Position numbers and translations under genes: made by a program. From BCD1 sp942492125 (GTDB lineage: Bacteria; Bacteroidota; Bacteroidia; Chitinophagales; Saprospiraceae), in NCBI GenBank assembly GCA_942492125.1, contig CALODM010000026.1:1-64000 (forward strand): a stretch of 64,000 bases of DNA, read 5' to 3'. A model generated the notes under the pieces. It saw only the letters and a list, made by a program, of their open reading frames with translations, was not told the origin of the DNA and searched no databases. This document shows, one piece after another, positions 1-8,925 of the stretch (positions within the stretch are counted from its first letter, which is position 1; each line of letters starts with the position of its first letter).

Positions 1-1
1 C

Positions 2-1190
2 CGTCGGTTTGAGCGAGAAGCAATTACTATGGTGCTGTTTCTGCACCCCAATATCATCACTGTACTTGATTACTGACAGGACGTCACTGAAGGCGTTCTT
101 CGAGTATTGAATATTTGTCCGGTGGATCACTAAAAGATGCGCCGGAATGGTCCGCTTTGCTCCAGCGATACCGTGGATTGTCCCGAGTTTGTAAATACCA
201 GACGCCATCCATCAGCATGGCGCTATTCATCTGGATTCAAATTCTACAATATATTCTATTGATAAGTGCAACGCCTTCCTAAGCTCGCAGATTTTAAAAT
301 TCAGGAACTGGTTGAAGATGCATCAGTCAAACCTTACCGCCACTGCAGTTGAATTCGCATCGCCCAGCGTATATGGCGCCAGACCGACTGGCGCGCAATA
401 TGACGCAAGCGATCTTCGCATAATACGCTGGGGTGGCTGCCTTTATATGAAGCACTGACAGGCACTCCCACTTATGATGTCGAAACCTCGATAAAAATGC
501 CGCTATCTAAACATAACCGACCTTTGCCAGACCGACAAGAGATTAACCCGTTTCTCGGTCAATGAAATCTCCCGCAGTGTTGAGAAAGCGTTATCGAAAG
601 AGCCATGAACGCTACTCAAGAGGTATATCTGGATTTGCCCCATTCTTTTGCTGCGGCGGTGACGCTACGTGAAAGCAATCTGTCGGAGAACGCACATAAA
701 ACGTCCCCACCACAATATCAGTAAGAGTTTCCGTAACTCAGGCGAAACAACGGTTCAGCCAGTTTCGACCGCTCCGGAGCCTGAGCAGGCTGCGACGTCA
801 TTACAGGAAGAATCTTTAAAACGCACCAAACGACAAAGACGAAGTACAGATAACATTTACAGAAATAACAGGCAGCATCACGGCAATGGTCGACGACACA
901 ACTTTTCAGGTACCGAAACCATTGCTGGCAGTCATGAAACCGGCTGCACCAGTGAAAAGCAGCCCGAAAACGATATGGACAAAAATCCAAATGGTCTTTT
1001 TCCTGCCATATTGGCGCATTAGTGGGGGAAGGTTTTGTCATTACGGTGGCAGGAAAGATTGCCGGAAAGCAAAGATAAACCGCGAGGCGACAAAAACCTG
1101 CCAAACGAACCAGGGTGATGAAAATGCTGCGGATGTGATCTGAAAACAGCGTCGACCTGAACCAGAACAGGTTTGACGGCCTCAACTCGA
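2..1190 (+). pseudogene. Ser/Thr protein kinase catalytic domain, frameshifted, 5' end cut by window edge
   Basis: Seen: reading through several frames gives kinase landmarks in the right order. At 2-70 there is a segment reading HPNIITVLDY, the alphaC/beta4 region of bacterial Hanks-type kinases. Near 440-470 comes YEALTGTPTYD, the subdomain IX region. Near 520-660 comes a PLPD..EINPF...SFAAAV-like tail, which closes the C lobe in many of these enzymes. A hydrophobic membrane-like stretch follows at about 995-1070. No frame stays open across the domain; stops and shifts occur roughly every 100 bases. Family knowledge: such kinases are membrane-anchored and carry outside sensor repeats, here WD40. 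Inference: one kinase-TM-WD40 gene, non-Bacteroidota in style, read from poor sequence or truly decayed. Confidence 0.6.
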
Positions 1191-1199
1191 CAGCACACC

Positions 1200-2860
1200 T
1201 ATTGAGGAATTTCTCTTCGCGGATGCCACTTCTGCGCGGGCGGCTTTCCTGATGAAGTCGGGGTGTTGGGGGCTTTGATTTTGATTTCTGGGAAAGGCGC
1301 CAATGGCACTTTCTTCAACAGAAGAGCGTACCTATCCTGTGGTTGGGCTATGATTTTTATCAATTGAACACAACATCCCTCGACACTGCACTGGTCTTAC
1401 GATTGATGAATAAACCTTCAACATGGGAGTTATCAAAAGATGAAAACTATCTTGCGGTAATCCTCAACAACCATCTGGTGGTTTATTCGATGGACAGTAT
1501 TGCGAAATATTGGATGGATGTGTTGCTGGACAGGCTATACCTTATGGAAGTGGATCCAGCTTTTTCTAAAGATTCTAAGGAATTAGCCTCGGCAAACGTC
1601 AGGAATTGAATTTTTATGAAACTCCAAACCTCGGCTACCTACTTCTACGTTGACTTTTCCAGAAAGTTTAGATGCTCGTGGTAGTTGCTTATCTGACCAA
1701 ACGATACCTATATTGCGGTAATGATTAAAGATATTGATGACGATACGTGCAGCACTTCACCTGCATGAAAATCGTCGTTTAGGGAAGCTGCTACTCCCCA
1801 GGCTGCAGGCGGATATCGCTGGAAGAATGGCATCACTTTTTCTCGATGATGAAGAGATCTATTGTGCAATAATTTAAATATTCTGTGCCCGCACTGGTGC
1901 CGCAGGATTCACTGCTTGCGGCTGATTGGCATATCAGAATATTCACCTAACAGTGCGCGGCAGCTGGGGGGGTATGTATAGCCAGCATGTTGCGTATCTA
2001 TATGACGCGCCAGATTATTTGCGATTCATGAAATTTAGGACTCGCTTTAGAATGGAAGGAACCCCCTGACGTTACTTTTTCAGCCGACAGCCAGACCCTG
2101 ATCGTCAGTAATCAGGATGGTTACTTTGCGTTCATTTGAGGTGTCGGGAGTGGATTTTCGCTGGTTACCGGACGGGCGTGAAGAATGAGTTGAACGCCTA
2201 CGGCAGGTGATAAACGGTCTGGTGTATTCGACGACAGATGCACTGTCATGATTTGCAAGTTATTGGTACAGAACCACTGACAACCAGTGCGGAAGCATCG
2301 TTGTGCTCAGATGTACTCATTAAATACTTGTCGGCTCTATCAATTTTTCAACATCAAAACTCTCGCCAGATGGCGAATACCGTTCGGAACCTAACCGGGC
2401 AGATTGATAAAATTACGACTACTCCGCATCAGCGATCAATCAGGAATTATTCCGGCTTCGTCTTCTGGTAAGTAAAAATGTGCCGTTTTTTCCTGCGCCT
2501 CGACCAAAATTTTTACAGGCGGCGTCACATTATCCCTGTCATGCAGCGGCGATCGAGCCGGCATTAAAGAGCTGGAGTACACACGATTTGAAATCGTATC
2601 ATATATTACTGCCATTGCAATTTCACCCGATGATGGGGTGATATTGCACCGTTGATCACCAAAATGAAAACATCCGTTTTTGGGATGCGGCGACACTGGA
2701 GGAAATCAAGCTGTTACGTATTCAATTTTTGATATTACTGATTTTTTTCAATCAATCCATTCGCTCTGGTCTGCCACTCAGATGGCCGAATACTGAATTT
2801 CCTGAAGGACAGATGGGTTGTATCGTTTTTTTGGCATGACTGATTCTGCCAATTAATCAA
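1200..2860 (+). pseudogene. WD40-repeat region, probably the C-terminal half of the kinase gene, frameshifted
   Basis: Seen: about 1,340-1,610 is open and contains WELSKDENYLAVILNN and FSKDSKELA, which fit the strand pattern of WD40 blades. At 2,650-2,725 another frame reads ENIRFWDAATLEEIKLL, a near-textbook WD40 blade with the closing Trp-Asp. Similar fragments lie between. No start codon or open frame covers the whole stretch. Family knowledge: WD40 blades of about 40-45 residues form a propeller used for binding. Inference: the same gene as the kinase upstream. The repeat count cannot be given because indels break the periodicity. Confidence 0.55.
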
Positions 2861-2926
2861 TCGGATGTAACATTTTCCCTCAAATGCTGCATCAGACCAT
2901 CACCATCCCATATGAGGTATGAAATC

Positions 2927-5121
2927 ATGATCAAACAGTCAACACAAGCGACAGAACCCACCACCTGCCAGATTCTATCTCACCCAGCACGCCCTGTGGT
3001 GCAGGGGAGCACTTTGCCTCGGTTCGTGCAATGAGGCGGGCTGAGGTGGTGGCTTCGGCATCCCGGCAGATCGCGCGGGGAATCAGGATGTCTTCATCGG
3101 CTACAAGCGGGGCAAACAGGTTTTCTGCCTGCCATTTTATCAAAATGTACAGTCGGAAGAGCTTTCCACGTTTCTGGGCGAACAGGTGAAATCTTCTGAA
3201 CTGGCAGTAAGTGCCTTTGCGGAAAACGAAATTGAGCACCAGCATCAGTGGGGTATTGACACATGGCAGGCACCAGGGCTTTCATTTTCGTTGTTTACTC
3301 CGGTCAGCGGCATACCGCACCCGACCACAGTCCCCGAAGCAAGCTTTAAAGACGCCATCACTCCCGCAATTCCAGCCCGGCTGATGATTGATAACCGGAA
3401 GGAACCGAAACTGTGCAGGGCTTTCTTGGCGGCGTGATGGGGGGTACGTTGACTGTGCTGGTTGAGGAAGCGAAACAAACGAAGAAATTATCGGCTGGGC
3501 CGCAGTGCAGGGGTATTGGTTTTGCCTGGCTATAAACAGCGGTACCCCATGGCTTGGGCTTTGGCTCGTGTTGGGACCCGGTCCCATTGTTCACCTCGCC
3601 GCACCCCATCCCTTTGTACTCGGGAAGAACAGCAGTAAAGCTGATGATGGAGGTGCCAGCCGGGGAATATGGCGACGACAGAATTTGTTCTGGGCTGGTT
3701 TCAAATCGAGGGGATGCAAACCATACTTGACAGTGCTTGCTTCGCATGCCTATACCCGTTATTTTGGCCAGATCACCGATGTTTCTGCACTGTATGCCGT
3801 CACCCGCACAGAGGATTAAATTGCGGAGGCGGTGACCGTCAGCACGGAATTAGAAGCCAGCGGATTGAATACCGGATCAGCAATTTCTGGCGACGCTGCT
3901 ATTGCCAGTGCGTATTGGGCTTGACTATGCTTTTCGATGACCCGCCGAATGGCGGATGCAGGGGCGCGGGCGGTGAATGGGGAAGGTTCCCTTCATGATG
4001 CTGTGCGCACTTTGATCTGGCGGCGGATCATCTGTATTTCGAATTGCGCCAACGAAGTCGCGGCAAAGAGGGGGGGATGATGCTCAACAGTTTCTGCAAT
4101 GAATACTCGTATATCGATCAAACTCCATTTTCCGAATTGACGATAATTTACCTCGGGCGCGACTCTCCTTCACCCACGATCGTGGATCGTTTTACACCTT
4201 CACCCTATGTGGTTATTCCGAGCTGATGAAACCAGCGATCAACCCGGCTGATACTCTTTAAGTGACGCAGGAACAGCTGGTGAACTGGTTGGTGTGCGCC
4301 GGGCTTTATGTGGTGCAGGAAAACGATCAGGCGTGGCTTGAAGCCAAGGCGCAGGTGATAAACGATTGCCTGACTTCGATGCTCAATCATGATCATCCTG
4401 ACCCGGCTCTAATGCAATGTGGGTAATGAGCTTTCTTAATTTGAGTTTCCGTTACCGGTACTGGCTGAAGAAATTACAAACCCTACGACTCCCTCGATGT
4501 ACCGTCGAGGCGTGTCGGCGAAACCTTTATCTGGCGGTAAAAGGCTGGGCTGTATATCTGGCGCTGAGAAATGCTTTTCACCCGTCTGGGAAAACCGGAT
4601 AAAGCCAAAGAAGCCCAATTGGCGGCACAACGTGCGGCGGATACCATCAGCGCCGCTTATGCGATGAAGGTTCTGGGGCAAAGCATTCCGGTAGGCCCTG
4701 ATGGGGATTAAGCACCTCGCCCATCACCTCGCCGTGGAAGGCCTGATTTTCCTCAAGCGAAATGGAAGGCATGTTGTGACATCGCGCCGGAGAGGCCTGG
4801 TGGGCGATGATGATTCAAAAACCCAAACTGCACCTCACCCACATTCTGCAGCCGGGGCTGTGTCTATTTGCTGATAGGCCATGGAAACTGTCAGCGCGTA
4901 CATAACGTATTCAGGGATCAAAAAGGTTCTTTTGTGCCAGTATGGTGCAAGGAAGTGCTCGAATGGCGAATTTACACCGACCAGCGAAGTGTGATCGCGC
5001 TCACGCCGATCGCGGTAAAGGCAGCAAACTCCAACCCGGGCATCGACTGCATTCGCGGAAAAACAACAGAACGGCTTTTATTATCCGCGCGATAACGTGC
5101 ATTTTATGGCTGAAAGAAACC
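2927..5121 (+). pseudogene. Glycoside hydrolase family 52 beta-xylosidase, heavily frameshifted
   Basis: Seen: pieces in all three frames line up in order with GH52 beta-xylosidase as I recall the Geobacillus enzyme. About 3,080 reads NQDVFIGY. About 3,230-3,440 reads GIDTWQAPGLSFSLFTPV then a MIDN segment. About 4,095-4,210 reads EYSYID... then LSFTHDRG in another frame. 4,262-4,411 reads TQEQLVNWLVCAGLYV... ending DHPDP. 4,484-4,498 encodes YDSLD, in the region of the catalytic acid/base. 4,515-4,580 reads RNLYLAVKGWAVYLAL. 4,573-4,710 is an Ala-rich helix, and 5,077-5,119 reads YYPRDNVHFMAERN at the C terminus. The span of about 2.2 kb equals the family length of about 700 residues. Role: release of xylose from xylo-oligosaccharides. 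The frameshifts make it unreadable as one protein here. The start ATG at 2,927 is tentative. Confidence 0.75.
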
Positions 5122-5123
5122 TA

Positions 5124-5135
5124 GTAGTCCGTCAA
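5124..5135 (+). repeat. IS630 left terminal inverted repeat
   Basis: GTAGTCCGTCAA; its partner at 6,342-6,353 differs at one base. It is preceded by a TA that would be the target duplication. Confidence 0.75.
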
Positions 5136-5196
5136 CCGTAAAATAGAATATTGGCACAAAACTTGCTCCAAGAGAAAAAACAGAAAGGAGCAAATC

Positions 5197-6340
5197 ATGA
5201 ATATCAAATATGTCGTAAAACTCAGCGAAGAAGAGCGAGAACAACTGAAAGATCTATATATCCTTCAGGAATAAAGCACCGGCGCGAACCTGAAACATAC
5301 TCACATCCCTGTTGAAATCAGATAGCAGTAAAGGCGCCCCACAATGGTCCATATCAAGCAGATAAAATCTGTGTTTCCATCGTGGCATATTGACCGTCTA
5401 CACTGTGCGGAAACGGTATGTGGAAGAAGGACTTGTATCAGGTTTATACCGCAGGTAAAACAAATCGAGAATATGAACGTAGTCTTGACGGAGAGGCAGA
5501 GGCGCCATTTGATCGGACTGGTGTGTGAAGAGCCTCCAAAAGATCAGGGGGCGTTGGTCGTTGCGGCTTCTGCAAAAACGGATGATTTCGAATTGAATTA
5601 TGTGGAGAGCGTTTCGCACGAGACGATCTCACACGGTGCTCAAAAACGAACGAAGCCCTGATGCTGAAAGAAGAGTGGTGTATCCACCCAAAGCTAATGC
5701 GGAATTTGTGAGTCACATGGAAGACGTTCTGGATGTTTACAAACGCCCCTATGATCCCAAACGACCGCAAATCTGTATGGATGAGACCAGCAAGCAGTTG
5801 TTAGCGGACACCCGGGAACCCATCCCGATGAAACCTGGTAATCCAGAGCGATATGATTATGAATACAAGCGCAAAGGCGTCGCAAATTTGTTCATGTTCT
5901 GTGAACCGTTGAGGGGAAAACGGACGGTAAAAGTAACAGAACAGAGAACGAGGATCGATTGGGCGTTGGCGTTGAAAGAGATTGCTGACGAAGAATATCC
6001 GGATGCTGAAGTAATTGTGCTTGTGATGGACAATTTGAACACTCATTCACCGGCTTCTTTTTATGAAGCATTTGAGCCGCAAGAGGCACGTCGGTTGACC
6101 AATCGCTTCGAAATTCATTACACTCCCAAACATGGGAGTTGGTTGAATATGGCAGAAATTCGAATTCAGCGCAGTGTATAACGTCAATGCCTGGATCGCT
6201 AGGATTCAACCAAAGAATTATTAGAAAGTGCAACCGATACCTGGGTCAGGAATCGGAATGAGCAGATTGTCAGGGTGAATTGGCAATTCACAACCGAAGA
6301 TGCTCGGATTAGACTAAAGCATCTTTACCCTCATTTCAGC
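5197..6340 (+). pseudogene. IS630-family transposase, frameshifted
   Basis: Role: DDE transposase moving the element. Seen: ATG at 5,197 follows a strong Shine-Dalgarno AAAGGAG at 5,184-5,190 and begins MNIKYVVKLSEEEREQL, a typical IS630 N terminus, but a stop comes after 25 codons. The frame changes near 5,270, 5,350-5,560 and 5,600. From 5,600 to 6,181 one frame is clean and carries the catalytic segments: CMDETSK (first Asp), LVMDNLNTH (second Asp) and HGSWLNMAEI (last Glu). Another shift near 6,165 leads to the C-terminal part ending around 6,340. A strong Shine-Dalgarno is unusual for Bacteroidota genes and supports an outside origin for this block. Confidence 0.8.
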
Positions 6341-6341
6341 T

Positions 6342-6353
6342 TTGACAGACTAC
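6342..6353 (-). repeat. IS630 right terminal inverted repeat
   Basis: TTGACAGACTAC, the reverse complement of the left repeat with one mismatch. TA follows one base later. Confidence 0.75.
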
Positions 6354-6356
6354 TTA

Positions 6357-7110
6357 GTTCAGGTTGTGATTCAGAGACAACACAGCGGAAGCCGAGAACG
6401 TGCCAGTGACCGTTTGATCGTGATTATAGCGCGCCACACAAGGTAATTCATTCATATAACTGTTCCATGAACCGCCTCGCAACACACGACTGGTACCATT
6501 TTCTGGTCCACTCGCTCTAACATTGACTGATGCGTAATCTTCATATCATACCAGTTCGACACCCATCTTCACACACCCTCGCCATCCAATGCGCCATACG
6601 CGAAATGACGCCATCTGGATAGCTGCCTATTTCTGTGGTGTCACCTACATTTTCTTCATAATTTGCGAGACTGCTGTTTGCAATTTCATTTCCCCATGGG
6701 TATTCTCTGCTATATTTTCCACGTAATGTTTTTCCTACCTGCCTGTAGCTGGCAGTCTTCCCCTGCCCATTCGCAATAGGCTGCACTGATACCAATCTCA
6801 TATAAATCACTGATACCCGGTACAGTCTTCATTCCTGTAATAACTTTTTGTGTTTCAGACCCTACAGAATTTGCATAGTACAGACTCCTGCCATCGCTAT
6901 TACTGCTCATACTGCCCATTCGTTACCTCGTATTTGTCAATCCAATAAGCATCCAGATAGACTTCATGCCGCGGCTCATTATCAAACATGATGAACTTGC
7001 TCGCCGGAACATACACCATTTCCATTTTATTCAGCCTCGCCACCATCCGCGAACCCATGCCCAGGGTGGAGTCGGATTTATCGCTGAAGGCTTGCTTAAT
7101 ATTAAGCGCC
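6357..7110 (-). pseudogene. Formylglycine-generating enzyme (FGE/SUMF1-type) domain, 5'-truncated and frameshifted
   Basis: Seen on the minus strand, in order: a linker reading DSTLGMGS near 7,070; MVYVPASKFIM near 7,010-7,020; PRHEVYLDAYWIDKYEVTNG near 6,920-6,980; YCEWAGE near 6,760; YPWGNEI then VGDTTEIGSYPDG at about 6,600-6,700; and RVLRGGSW...RYN...AFRCV at 6,360-6,500. These are the hallmarks of the FGE-sulfatase fold. At least three frame changes interrupt it. Family knowledge: true FGE oxidises a sulfatase Cys, but many bacterial members are kinase- or linker-fused proteins of unknown substrate; the TLGxGS linker style is common in Anaerolineae. The 5' end is lost at the junction near 7,110, and the 3' end abuts the IS. 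Confidence 0.75.
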
Positions 7111-7136
7111 CATTAATGCTGCTGTTGACGGTTCAT
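7107..7136. other. Junction between foreign-looking block and Bacteroidota chromosome
   Basis: Seen: homology of the iron-binding protein (-) stops at the codons reading GNALKFM (7,134-7,136), and the frame ends at 7,113. From about 7,110 downward the same strand reads FGE linker sequence. Both genes are therefore cut at one point, with no insertion sequence or inverted repeat at the edge. Inference: an assembly chimera is the simplest cause; illegitimate recombination is the alternative. Confidence 0.6.
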
Positions 7137-8045
7137 AAATTTCAGCGCATTACCACGATTGGTGCTATGAGCTGACATCCCAAGAGAAACGAGATTATAA
7201 TAACTTTTAATATTTTGATCGTAAGGAATTTTCACCCCTACTTTATCTCCTACTTCAAAATTTTCGGTACTTCCGGAGTTGGTCCAACGGACATACTCTG
7301 AGGCATTGAGTAAAGATATTTCTCCTTTTCTTTCAGCAACAGCCCTGATAACGGCTTCAGAATCCTCCAGGGGATCCATGGCTAAATTAGCCAAAACTTT
7401 TTCCAGCCATTCTCTGGTAGCAGCCTCTCCTTTTTCAGCGATCATGGTAGCCACCAGGAAAATATTGTCTTTATTGGCTGCCTTGGAAAGCACTACTCTT
7501 CCCTTCCAGTATGGGTTGGTAATATCCTCGTAAGTTTTAATAACACTGGGCTTTGGAACGGCTCTTTTATTACACCCATATCCCACAGCATACTTGGTAA
7601 AGCCGGCCCAGTATCCTTCTTTGTCCGTATTACGGGAAGGCATGGCATGAGCCACTGAATCTGTTGAGAAAGGTTGCAAAACCCCAGCGGCCTTAGCGGC
7701 ATACATATCAACGAGATTATCAAAAAGGATTACATCCGCAGGAGTGTTGGCTCCTTCAGACTTAATTCTTGACAACAGTGCTTCGGGAGTATCTGTCACA
7801 ACATTTACCTTAATGGCTTTGCGCTGTTCAAAGGCTTTGACCAAATAATCTTCCATTGTACCATACCTGGTGGTGTAAAAGGTAACCTCACCTTTGTAAA
7901 CACTATCCCCCGGTTTCTGTTTTCCACTTCCTTGTCCCTGGTCATTACTGCAGGAACCTAACAATGCCGCCAAAACAAGCAAAAGGGAAAAATATTTGGC
8001 GGATTCCCGAAATTTCAGGATCGATTTCAAAACTTTTTTACTCAT
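7113..8045 (-). CDS. Iron(III) ABC transporter substrate-binding lipoprotein (FbpA/FutA-like), C-terminally truncated
   Basis: Role: captures ferric iron or a chelate outside the inner membrane and hands it to an ABC permease. Seen: N-terminal basic-hydrophobic signal ending in the lipobox LLGSC, then the family pattern of YTTRYGTMEDYLVKAF, a PADVILFDN segment, GYGCNKRAV, and YYNLVSLGMSAHS near the end. Length is 310 residues. Relatives run on for some 50 residues (the 'sPEAQ' helix region), which are missing because the gene runs into the junction near 7,134; the last residues NRQQQH are not native. No permease or ATPase gene is present on the right side. A promoter -7 element lies at 8,088-8,095. 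Confidence 0.8.
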   Translation of the reverse strand: MSKKVLKSILKFRESAKYFSLLLVLAALLGSCSNDQGQGSGKQKPGDSVYKGEVTFYTTRYGTMEDYLVKAFEQRKAIKVNVVTDTPEALLSRIKSEGANTPADVILFDNLVDMYAAKAAGVLQPFSTDSVAHAMPSRNTDKEGYWAGFTKYAVGYGCNKRAVPKPSVIKTYEDITNPYWKGRVVLSKAANKDNIFLVATMIAEKGEAATREWLEKVLANLAMDPLEDSEAVIRAVAERKGEISLLNASEYVRWTNSGSTENFEVGDKVGVKIPYDQNIKSYYNLVSLGMSAHSTNRGNALKFMNRQQQH

Positions 8046-8087
8046 TACCTTCTTTTATGATTAGTGCTAAACTTAAAAAAAGCAACG

Positions 8088-8095
8088 CAAATGTA
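8088..8095 (-). promoter_or_regulatory. Bacteroidota -7 element for the iron-binding lipoprotein
   Basis: The minus strand reads TACATTTG, matching TAnnTTTG, 43 bases before the ATG at 8,045. No clear -33 TTG was found. Confidence 0.5.
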
Positions 8096-8188
8096 AAATT
8101 TTTCCGGCGATTTAGGTCTAATCACCAGACAATAACTGACCCACACTAAATATTTGATAGCGGAATGGTTATTTGTTGTAAGGTTTTA

Positions 8189-8196
8189 TATTTTTG
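8189..8196 (+). promoter_or_regulatory. Bacteroidota -7 element for the 8,219 gene
   Basis: TATTTTTG fits TAnnTTTG and sits 23 bases before ATG 8,219. It lies downstream of the alternative start at 8,165, so it supports the shorter reading. Confidence 0.45.
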
Positions 8197-8218
8197 CTAC
8201 CATAAAAAGAAAAATAAC

Positions 8219-8782
8219 ATGTCGAATAAAATTAAATTACGCACAGGAGTATTGGTATTGTTTGTTTTAATTGCTGCATTCAGCAGGTTGATTCCTCATC
8301 CGCCAAACTTCACGCCCATTGGAGGTATGGCTCTTTTTGGTGCTGCCTACTTTTCAAGGCGTCACCTTGGTTTCATCGTGCCTTTAGCGGCAATGTGGTT
8401 GAGTGATCTTGTTTATAACAACCTTATTCTGCCGGTGCAATTCCCGGAATATTATACAGGATTTCAATTATTCGGCGACCTTTGGGTTTACGGTGCCATT
8501 GCGCTGGTTGTCTTTTTAGGGTTCTACCTGTTGAAAAATATAAAAATTACCAATATCGCTCTTGCAGCCCTTGTTGGAGCAGTGGTTTTTTTCCTGATCA
8601 CCAATTTTGGATATTGGGCGAGCGGAATAACTTACCCTAAAACCGGAGCCGGTTTGATCGCCTGCTATGCGGCCGCCATCCCATTTTTTGGATATACCTT
8701 ATTGGGGAATCTCCTCTACAGTGCTGTTCTATTTGGTGCTTTTGAATTGACCAGAAGACAAGTTCCTGCTTTGCAAGTGTAA
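8219..8782 (+). CDS. Small multispanning membrane protein, DUF6580-like
   Basis: Seen: 187 residues with about five or six hydrophobic segments. It contains NFTPIGGMALFGAAYFS near residue 30, a pattern I associate with the DUF6580 family. The fold resembles small transporter S-components, but no function is established. The start at 8,219 (MSNKIKL) was chosen over an upstream in-frame ATG at 8,165 because a promoter-like element lies between them. It ends just before a bidirectional terminator shared with the convergent pgpH. Confidence 0.6.
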   Translation: MSNKIKLRTGVLVLFVLIAAFSRLIPHPPNFTPIGGMALFGAAYFSRRHLGFIVPLAAMWLSDLVYNNLILPVQFPEYYTGFQLFGDLWVYGAIALVVFLGFYLLKNIKITNIALAALVGAVVFFLITNFGYWASGITYPKTGAGLIACYAAAIPFFGYTLLGNLLYSAVLFGAFELTRRQVPALQV

Positions 8783-8804
8783 CGCTACCGACACCATAAA
8801 ACAT

Positions 8805-8847
8805 AAAAAAACCGGATTTTGGACAAAGCCAGGATCCGGTTTTTTTA
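8805..8847. terminator. Bidirectional rho-independent terminator
   Basis: AAAAAACCGGAT at 8,805-8,816 pairs with ATCCGGTTTTTT at 8,834-8,845, giving a T-run on either strand. It serves the + gene ending at 8,782 and the - gene ending at 8,926. Confidence 0.85.
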
Positions 8848-8925
8848 TTACTATTTGATTTTAAAATAAAATCACATCTACCCCTCAAAACTGGTACGGA
8901 GCACCTCCATCGCTATGGCTAACGG

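Larger units (their letters stand above)
5122..6356 (+). mobile_element. IS630-family insertion sequence, about 1.23 kb
   Basis: Seen: terminal inverted repeats GTAGTCCGTCAA at 5,124-5,135 and TTGACAGACTAC at 6,342-6,353 match at 11 of 12 positions. A TA dinucleotide flanks each side (5,122-5,123 and 6,355-6,356), as expected for IS630/Tc1-type insertion at TA. One transposase gene lies between. The element sits between the 3' ends of the GH52 gene (+) and the FGE gene (-). The exact ends are uncertain by a base or two because the terminal bases can pair in more than one register. Confidence 0.8.

Noticed and set aside
2880..4226. Phage-tail or contractile-injection genes in the broken left block
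   Set aside because: Several fragments looked vaguely tail-like at first, but the ordered GH52 matches over 2.2 kb explain them better.
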